A stretch of DNA of 64,000 nucleotides, from positions 44,365,134 to 44,429,133 of the forward strand of contig JAAONU010000001.1 in the NCBI GenBank assembly GCA_012932295.1. Direction: 5' to 3'. The notes beneath the pieces were generated by a model that ran no database searches, had not been told where the DNA came from, and was given only the letters and a program-made list of their open reading frames with translations. The translations under genes and the position numbers were made by a program. This document shows, piece after piece, positions 55,979 to 64,000 of the stretch (positions within the stretch are counted from its first letter, which is position 1; the number at the start of each line of letters is the position of its first letter). This DNA comes from Cyclina sinensis. Taxonomy: Eukaryota > Mollusca > Bivalvia > Venerida > Veneridae.

Positions 55979-56784
55979 TATTTTATTGTCTACTTCTCAT
56001 TCACTGTATGCAAAGAATTTGTAGAGATTAATCAAAATCTACTATATTATCCCTTTCAGCCAATGGTACAAAGCAGTGATAAGGCTATGACAAGTCCATT
56101 ACAAAAGTCCCTTTCTTTAAACTTCTGACCAATTTTTTGAACTCGTATTCAAATGTAGATCTGCACCCATATTCATGAATGAATTTGTTCTTCAAAATTT
56201 GTTAGTGAAAAAAAAACCCAGAAGCAAACAAAAGTAAAATACACGATTTTCAAGAAATTTTGAAGTCTAGCTGGTAGCTCGTATCACGTCTCATCTTATT
56301 TCAAAGTTGTTTGGTAGAAAGGTCTGAATATAAGATAGATCTGTTTCTAATCCATTAAATGTAAACATTCCATGCCTTTTAAGTATTTGCTTAGCAAATA
56401 CTAAAAACTTTAAGCATGTCAATCTGCCACAAGTTCAAACATATAAATGAAAGTGAAGGCTAAAAACAGCAGTTTGAAGAATAGAAAAAAAAGAAGATAA
56501 ATTATGTGATTAACCGTATACGGAACTGAGTAGGGTGGAGAAATAGTTCTCAACTAGGAAGGTTGTTGTATAATGGCAATTGAAATGATACAGACAAATA
56601 TTGATATAAATTGATAAATTCATTAAATTTAAAAGAGGGTCGTGATTTGGGACATAGTGATGATTTTCAACACTTTTCATGTTTAATCTGTGCATGACTG
56701 TGTCCAAGGAATTGAGAAATATTAAGTCACTGTTGCTTAAGAGATTAATTAGATTAAAAGGCCAGTACTTTGTGTCTTGACTGT

Positions 56785-57035
56785 ATAGGGACAGATAAGT
56801 GGTCCAGTGGTAACATGCAGGACTGGTAACCTATGGGCCGTGAGATTGATCCCCACCCCTCCACTAACATTTTAACTGTCTTTCGGATGAGATGTTAAGC
56901 CAAGGTCCCATGTATCAGTGCTGTATACTGAGCATGCAAAAGAACCAGGGGTGTCTCTGGAATGGGATGCTTTCTGCACCTTGCACTACCCCAACAACAT
57001 AAAATAACTATTCACTTTACACTTGGTCTCTCCAA
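56785..57035 (+). mobile_element. tRNA-derived SINE, copy 2 (plus orientation)
   Basis: Head AAGTGGTCCAGTGGTAACAT, box-B-like GAGATTGATCC, core GGATGAGATGTTAAGCCAAG with GGTCCC, and tail 'aacaacataaaataactatt'. It matches the reverse complement of 12,135-12,440. Confidence 0.8.
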
Positions 57036-57471
57036 GTTTCCAATCATATTCAAACCAAATCCTTTTGATTTCAAATCAGATTTAAATTGGCATTGTTAGG
57101 AAAAAGATTTTCAAAGCAATTAAAATATATGTTGTTGCACCCTTTATAAATATATACTATAATTTCATTGGTTAAAAACTGTAAACTGCACATAAAAGTT
57201 TTTAGAATCTTATAACAAAGGAGGTACATGTCATAAAACGCAAAATTTAAGTATAATAAATAACAGCCTAATTATTGTCCTTCATAAATATGCCTACTTT
57301 GAACTAAATTTCTTGAAGACCATTACCATGGCAACAGTTTTTGGAGACAGAAGTCCCACCACATAGAACCTAGAATGTCTTATCAACAAGTTCTATGCAC
57401 AATGTTTACCTGTGCAATAGTCACTGAGTATCTTTCTCAAAGATGTTTCCTGTATTAACAAAGAGGAATAC

Positions 57472-57646
57472 CTGTTGGGAAACTGGAAACAATGCCTTGA
57501 TTACAGCCTTGCATGTTTTCAGCATGGCAGGGTTGTGTTTTAGGGTGTTTAGTAGTGACGTCTGGTAGAGTGATGCCTTCAGTGACAGTGTCAGCTCTGG
57601 TACCTCAACCTCCACCATCTTCTCCCTCACGATATCCCAGCCAGAT
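57472..57646 (-). CDS. Unrecognised gene, second coding exon
   Basis: Acceptor ATTTAG, 175 nt, donor GTATTC. It encodes SGWDIVREKMVEVEVPELTL, then SLKASLYQTSLLNTLKHNPA and MLKTCKAVIKALFPVSQQ. Composition and GC content look clearly coding and helical. It takes one base to finish the codon left by 59,286-59,314 and ends in phase 0. I do not recognise the family. No later exon was found between 53.1 and 57.4 kb. Its phase also fits exon 2 of the WDR49-like gene, so an alternative N-terminus is possible, but a separate gene is equally likely. Confidence 0.55.
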
Positions 57647-57739
57647 CTAAATGTACAAAATACTAAATATAGTAAACAAATATACTTTGCTACTAGTATC
57701 TGAAATCTTATATTGTTGTCTGTCTCTACATTTTAACTT

Positions 57740-58570
57740 GTTACCAATCTAGAAGTCACATTTTTGATCAAGTTTTGATGAAACTTGCTTTGAATGTTTG
57801 CCCTGATAATCTGACAAACAAGTTTAAAAATAGGTCATGAAGCTTCAGGAACTATGTCACCAACTCAAAACTTAGGAAAGGCTTGTGAACACTTTAGAGG
57901 TCACAATTTTGACCCAGTTCTCATAAAACTTGTTCAGAATGTTTGTTCTGTTGTCTCTGAGGGTTACACTTGATCAAAAACTATGTCAACAGCTAAGATC
58001 AGTGGAAACCATAGTGAACAATCTACATAGCTAGGTTTTTAACTTATCTTCAGCTTCATGTTTGTCTGGATATACATTTTAATGAGTACCAAACTGGGTC
58101 ACTAGGGGGAAAAACTCTCTATAGGTCACAACTTTGCCCAACTCTCCACAAACTTAATCAGATTCTCTATTTTAATAACCTCTAGCAAAAGTTTGAAACT
58201 TGGTAAACTGTGGTTAAAACCAGTTAAAATCAATAAAATACCTTATAAACACACTAGATATCACATTTTTCCCCAGTCTTCATGAAACTTTATCAAACTG
58301 TTTGTTCCACTGACTGTTGCAAGACTTTGAAACTGGGTGTGGATCAAAGCTAGATCATTAGCTCAGACCTACAGAAATCCTTGTTTTATCATTGGAGCTC
58401 ACACTCAGACCCAATCTTCATGAAACTTGGTCAGAATGTTTGTTTAAATGACATCTACGGTGAATTATCACCACTTCAGAACAGAGGAGAACTTTTTGAA
58501 CACTCTACGAATCACATTTTTGGCCTAACCTTAAAACTTGGTAAGGACAGTTTTGATTATTTCTATCTAT
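57740..58570. repeat. Degenerate repeat of about 130-150 bp ('catgaaacttggtcagaatg')
   Basis: Five to six strongly diverged units share 'tcttcatgaaacttggtcag', 'aatgtttgttc' and 'gtcacatttttg.cc'. It resembles the bodies of the other minisatellite elements, but no ends were seen. Confidence 0.6.
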
Positions 58571-58691
58571 TTTGTATTTTTCTGCATTTTGCATCACGTA
58601 ATGTTTGTACATGATTATTCTTCCACTGCTTTTCATGACCTTGACCTTCTTGCCCTTAAGAGCAGTGATACTTATGTGAGCAATGTAATAG

Positions 58692-58760
58692 CAGGGGCGG
58701 ATCCAGGATTTCAGGTTCATGTGTGTGTGCAGGGGGGGGGGGGGGTGCAAAATGTTCGGC
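58692..58760 (+). repeat. 'aggggcggatccagga' end motif with G-run
   Basis: 'gcaggggcggatccaggatt' followed by a G13 tract. This motif marks the end of dispersed DNA transposons in many invertebrates (from memory). No partner end was identified. Confidence 0.35.
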
Positions 58761-59285
58761 CCAATTTGTGTCCATTTTCTACCTCATTTCAACGGTTGTG
58801 ATTATGCTAGAGTATACTGATTTGGCAATATCACATGGGCCTCTGATTATTCAATGCAGTGTTGAACAATAAAGTTTACATTATTTAAAGACATATTCAA
58901 AATAGACCTACAATAACACCTATGGTCTGGGAATTCATCATTTCTTACTTTCATTTTTTGTTCTTATTCTAGTTGTATACATGAATAAAGCAAAGAAGAT
59001 AATGTAACAATGATGCTGTAGCAGAACATGCAAAATAGCAACTTTTATTTGGTAACAAAACTGAAGGCCTTTGAAGAAAATGTAAATCTTAAGCTTTGAT
59101 TTACTTGTCAGATCTTATGATAAACACATTAACTTTAAAGTACATGCTAATTTTGAGAAAACATTTGTAAACAGTGTATATTACTGAAACAATAAAAATT
59201 AATTACTATACAAAAATCTGTTTGAATACATCAGTACACATAATTATCCACTGTCAACAATTAAGTATTTCAAATTTCTCCTTAC

Positions 59286-59360
59286 CTCTTATCCATTCTG
59301 AATTCACTGGACATTAGATCATGGCCCGTACTTTAATGAATTCCATGTTTAGAAACGCAC
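59286..59360 (-). CDS. Unrecognised gene, first coding exon with upstream ORF
   Basis: Acceptor TTGTACAG at 59361-59368, donor GTAAGG. The ATG at 59314 gives MSSEFRMDK plus AG, which joins the exon at 57,646 as ...DKR-SGWDIV. The same exon holds a 10-codon upstream ORF (59346-59314) whose TAA shares one base with that ATG (TAATG). The bases upstream of 59314 would be 5' untranslated. A further donor-like site (GAG|GTAGGT) near 60,175 may mark an upstream untranslated exon. Confidence 0.45.
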
Positions 59361-62300
59361 CTGTACAATGAAAAAAAAATCTCATTAAACTATCTCCAAA
59401 ATAACAAAAAGGGTTCTTTTGTAATCCACTATGGGTACTGTCAATGAAACTTTATCATCAGCACTTTTAAATTTCCATATTTCATTTCGACTTGTCAGAA
59501 TTCAATTGACCTGCTACAGACAAATATCCCTTTAATTTACAACAGGTTGAACACATTCTTGCTTCAAGGTAAATAATGAAAAATAAATAAATATTGTGGA
59601 CATTGTGTTGTTGTTAAACACTTGAATGTTTCTATGACAGGTAATAATGCTACCGTTTTTTTCAAAAATTGAAAAATGTGTTAAAAATGAGATTTTTTTA
59701 TTACCAAAAAAAAAAATAAAAAATTAGCTTGAAAGTTGTAAGTTTGATAGTATGTGGCATGTTTTCATAATTTTGATATAAAATTTAAGAATTTATAATA
59801 TCATTCAGTAAATGTTATGAAGATATTATATTCAAATTTATATCCTATTCATTGGTCAAGTACAATATTCAGCAAACTAAGATGAATAATACTTTAAAAA
59901 AAAAAATTTCTTGATGGCGGTCAAAATTCATAAAGTTAAAGTAAAGAACTGTACAAAAAGGAAATTCTATATCTCTTTACAGAAAGTATATATTTATCTA
60001 CAAATATTAACGACAATAATCAAATGTAACATAAACTCTTTGATTAGAAAAGCAAATTTTAAAAACTGAAATTAAAACACTGTTACCTAATTATGACTTT
60101 GTACAAAAAATAAATGCATAAAAGCAAATTGTAAAGTACTTTAAATGATCAATTTTCAAATTATTTATACCTACCTCTTATAGCGAAGATGAACTATTGC
60201 TTCTTGAAGAAGAACCTCAAAATATAAGCTGATAAAACATGCAAAACAAATTCAAGTTTTGAATTTCAATAAAAAATTTATTTTCGCTTCATTTCAATAA
60301 TATTCAAGAACGATTGAAGAAAAACTTAAAACTGGAAAATACTTCAAACTGAAAAATTTTATGATTGTAACATAACAAAAAAGTAACGACTATTAAACTC
60401 ACCGTTTTGAATTACTGTATGAATTAAAATGTCCAATTTGTTGCCCAATTTTGTGTCAAAAGTCAAACTGAATGACAAATTGTCAAATCTTGGGGTGTAA
60501 AAAATTCAATAAATAATTTCAATAAAAAATGTTTTGATCGCAAAAACAGATATTAAAATATCTTTTAATACAAATAACAAAAGATTACAATGCGAGGTGA
60601 AAGGTAAATTAGATCTAGCAAATTATGTCTTATTAAGTTGAAAAATATTGCAATCACTTTTTTGATAAAAAAAAGTGTTGAAACTAATGCAACAAAATAA
60701 TAGAAGTTAGGATTTATAAAAGTTCAATGAAAATGCAATTTTCAAATTTTGGGGTCAATCATTTCTCAAGATTTATTCAATATCATCATTTCTACACAAT
60801 GTTTTTATTTCAAATGATTTTGCAAATTATTCAACAGTCATGAAATTATAAATTCTTACCTACCTTACCTTTTTGAACTTGTGAATCAAATTATTAATAA
60901 ATGACATACATAAATCACATAAAATGTCTGGTATGAAGAAAATAACTAAAAGTAATAACTATATCTCCTGTAACGATTTGTGTATCCTTGAGAACATACC
61001 ATGTTAAAGCGATGAATCTTGAAAACATTTAGTAACACATAAAAAACACCTTGCTTTCCACATCTGCTTGACTGTCAGAACTTTTTTTAACAGGGGAAGG
61101 GATAGTGAGAAAGGTATTGCTTAAAATTTTTTAGGTCACATTAAAAGTTCATCATCAATTGAACTTTATTTTCACAAGTGGAATAAAGATTATCATATTA
61201 CTTTACACAGAGTGGATAAAGATTATCACATTACTTTACACCAGAGTGTAAGTCAACATGAAAGTTGTTTAAGCAAAAACAAAAAATGTCAAAAACTAAA
61301 CTATCTTTTTCTGAGTTTTTTTAAGAATAATCATTTTACACAATCCATCAGGTCTTATAGCTTTGACCACTTAATGAAGTTTAGCCTTGTTCTAGACAAG
61401 TTTTATAGCTCAGCTGTAACAGAACATTCAGCTTAAGTTACAACCCTTTTCTTCTGTACTATAAAAACCTTGACCCTAATGACCTAAAATCATAAACAAA
61501 CTAATTGCAATTTAATAGCACTGACCTTGAATGTTTTGTTAGTCTTCATGCTTTGCCATTTTTTTTTTAATTTCTTTAAACTCTGAGCTGAATATCAATG
61601 GCAGTATTAAGATCTAATGCTATTAAGGACATGCTTGGTCATTAATATTAACATACATCTTTCTGTCATGGAAGTAGCTGCTCCTTTCTTAATTCCTCTT
61701 CTAAATTCTGAGACTTGATTAGTTGGTATTAGATGAGTTGACCTTACATGACCTTCATGAAAGTCCATCTCTTTTTGTTCTCTGGCAAAGTCGTATGATT
61801 TATATGGTGATGAAATATTACAAACCTCAGGTTTGCATCACTATATTAAGCTCTGCTATTGTGCAGTTTCCCTACAATTGATAGTCAAAAAGGGCCTCTG
61901 TAAATTGTATTCTGAACAGATTCTGTATAAACAACAAGTATTACTTGACAAACAATCAGAAACTGTCAAGGGTTTGATGCAAATAAAGTAAGCACATTTA
62001 AATATGCTGCTATCTAAAAGATAAAACAAAGTAATTCTAGACCATATGTTTTATTACACTGTGGGTAATACAATGTTAACATTTTCAATAGGAAATAAAC
62101 ACAGTAAGTAAATAAAGTATACTTTGTATATCTATTTTTAGCCATATTTTTTTAACGAAACATTTTTGTGGTAAATGCTTACTTTAAATAAAACTGTCCA
62201 TTTGATACATTTCTGTTACTAAAGCCTATAGATATATAGACTGCTACTCAAAAATGCTCATCCTTCCCAAACTTTATAATAACAGGAAACCCGTCTACTA

Positions 62301-64000
62301 ATCGAAATCTACAAATCAAAACTGTTTCATAACTGAGTTTTGCAAACCATACAACATTTATGATTTCATTTTTTGTAAATTTCAAAAATTTTGCTAAATT
62401 AAAGATAAAAAATTATCCATTCATCATTAGTATCCAGTTCAACTATTACCATAAATAATCTCTAGACACAAAAAGATTTTTTTACAGGAGTCAATGAAAT
62501 ACTAATTATTGGTAAATTTTGAATGATATAAATTAAAGATACTAAACAAGTTGTTATTTAGCAATACAATATCTTTTCCTTTTTCAACTTTTGTCAATGA
62601 ATGTTAGCTCATATTTTAAATACATTTAAGTGACAGTGTTAAATCTGACAGAGACAAAAATACACCTTCAAGACCTATTAGGTTAAAGGTCAAGTCTGAT
62701 TAACAATATTTAAAAAAAAAAATTGAAAAATCTGTATAGTGAAATAATCAGAAAAATAGAATTATAACCATAATTAATATACAGGTGACTTGTGTTTCAT
62801 TGTGGGTAAGATAAATGTTGCTACAACAGATGATAACATACCATCAGAATATGAGGAAACTTTAAAATAACCTTTTTAATCCCAATTTCTGGTTCAGCCA
62901 GAAGGCTATTTTCCTTTAACAAGTACAAGCCAGGATCCAGACTGGGGAGGGGTGGGGAGGAAGCTGTCTTTGGGGATATGTGTACATACACACTCCCACA
63001 GTTGGCTTAGAACTGCTCTTTAAATAGTCATTTTTATGTTGAAAATATTACTGTACACCAATGTGTGCCCTACTCTACACCAGGTTCTGGAATCTAGTTC
63101 TAAAATTCATCAAGTCGAAAATTAAGAAAAAGCAATCACGTTAAAACTGTTAACTTGTAAGGCACTTTCATCCCCCTCATATTTCTACCTTTGTTCACAT
63201 ACATTTCTAATACTCTGTTACATACCAAATGAAAGAAGTAGTCATCTCATGCCTTGACTGTAACTTGCGAATTCTAAGAACTATGTATTGTGCTATTCAG
63301 AAAAGAAGAATAAAATTGGGTATACAAAACAGTTATCAAACCCTCTTCTGATCTAAAACAATTACAAGATTCTAATTATGGTCATGATATTAATGTGACA
63401 TCTGGATTCTATAAATCAAAGCACTGAAAGCACTTGTAGCTCAGAGGAGAATGGTTTTGACAGTAAGAACACCAATGTACTTTGTTAACATGGGACTGAT
63501 TTCAATACAATCAAAAACAGATAACAACTCAGTAATTTAAGATAAAGATTTTCAACAATATGCTTCAATTCTCAAATCTTTATTCTGATCCACTTTTTCT
63601 TTTACTTTTCAAATAAAATAGAAAGAAAATGAGATTCAAATGAAATATCTTTATAAGTTACATCTGTAATGACAAATGCAACAAGAATAAATTAAATATT
63701 TAACAAAAATAAATTCAACACTTGAAACAGATACCTGTCATTACAAGATATGCTTAAAGTTAACCATTTTGTAGTTTATCATCCAATAAACCACAATCAT
63801 TCATTTTAGTTCTTCTAAATCTTCACATACTGGCCACCATCCAATACATTAAAACCCTGACTTAACAATCTGACCTGTTACATATTCATATTTAAATCTA
63901 ACAGTTTTGACTGTTTGTTTGATAAAGGCAGCATCAAATTTGATCCTTTTAACTTAAACACTTTTACATATTTTTCAAACACTGTTACTAGATTAGGCCT
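59361..64000. other. No gene recognised
   Basis: About 4.6 kb of AT-rich sequence with short A and T runs. Isolated donor-like sites near 60,170 and 60,865 could belong to untranslated exons of the unrecognised gene. No open stretch looks coding and no clear repeat family was seen. Confidence 0.45.

Larger units (their letters stand above)
53083..57471. other. Region between the WDR49-like first exon and the upstream exons
   Basis: AT-rich. The first part should contain the promoter and 5' untranslated region of the long form. It holds a partial SINE (54.3 kb), a 57-bp minisatellite (55.2-56.0 kb) and a SINE (56.8 kb). No exon was recognised. Confidence 0.5.

Noticed and set aside
58381..58801. 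Overlapping open frames of 77-87 codons on both strands
   Set aside because: They fall in a degenerate repeat and a G-run, with no family resemblance.

Overview
The window is eukaryotic nuclear DNA: it is AT-rich, has long introns with GT-AG junctions, and carries many short repeats, minisatellites and non-autonomous transposons. The repeat types point to a mollusc, most likely a bivalve. They include elements with a minisatellite body followed by GACGG-type tetranucleotides and a GGGGGCAT end, tRNA-derived SINEs, and arrays rich in 'gaccttgacctttgacct'. Species cannot be fixed from the sequence alone.

One gene dominates. It is read on the minus strand from about 53,082 to 3,177 and encodes an EF-hand plus WD40 protein of the WDR49/WDR64 type (WDR49 is also called CFAP337, an axonemal protein; fly relatives are named 'WD repeat-containing protein on Y chromosome'). 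I could join 24 coding exons, every one with canonical splice sites and matching phases, giving about 1,296 residues. A second, short first exon inside the large third intron (26,480-26,550) has its own ATG and joins exon 4 in frame, which predicts a shorter N-terminal form of about 1,157 residues. Exon 14 carries one extra base that breaks the frame; every other exon is open.

Upstream, at 57,472-59,360, two further minus-strand exons join in phase and start a second, unrecognised gene or an alternative N-terminus. Nothing coding was seen from 59,361 to 64,000.

The rest is introns and repeats. Minisatellites lie at 0.8-2.0, 27.2, 42.8-43.6 and 55.2-56.0 kb. Helitron/'pearl'-type elements lie near 0.2, 6.7, 13.3, 41.2, 43.6, 49.6 and 50.8 kb. 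Two copies of one SINE lie at 12.1 and 56.8 kb, and other SINE-like copies at 18.9, 42.0, 45.3 and 54.3 kb. There are three TTAA-flanked inverted-repeat elements, at 32.1, 48.3 and 49.0 kb. The first two share an unusual plan: a tRNA-like Pol III promoter module followed by a T-run, enclosed in terminal inverted repeats. The 32.1 kb copy sits inside another repeat that resumes after it.
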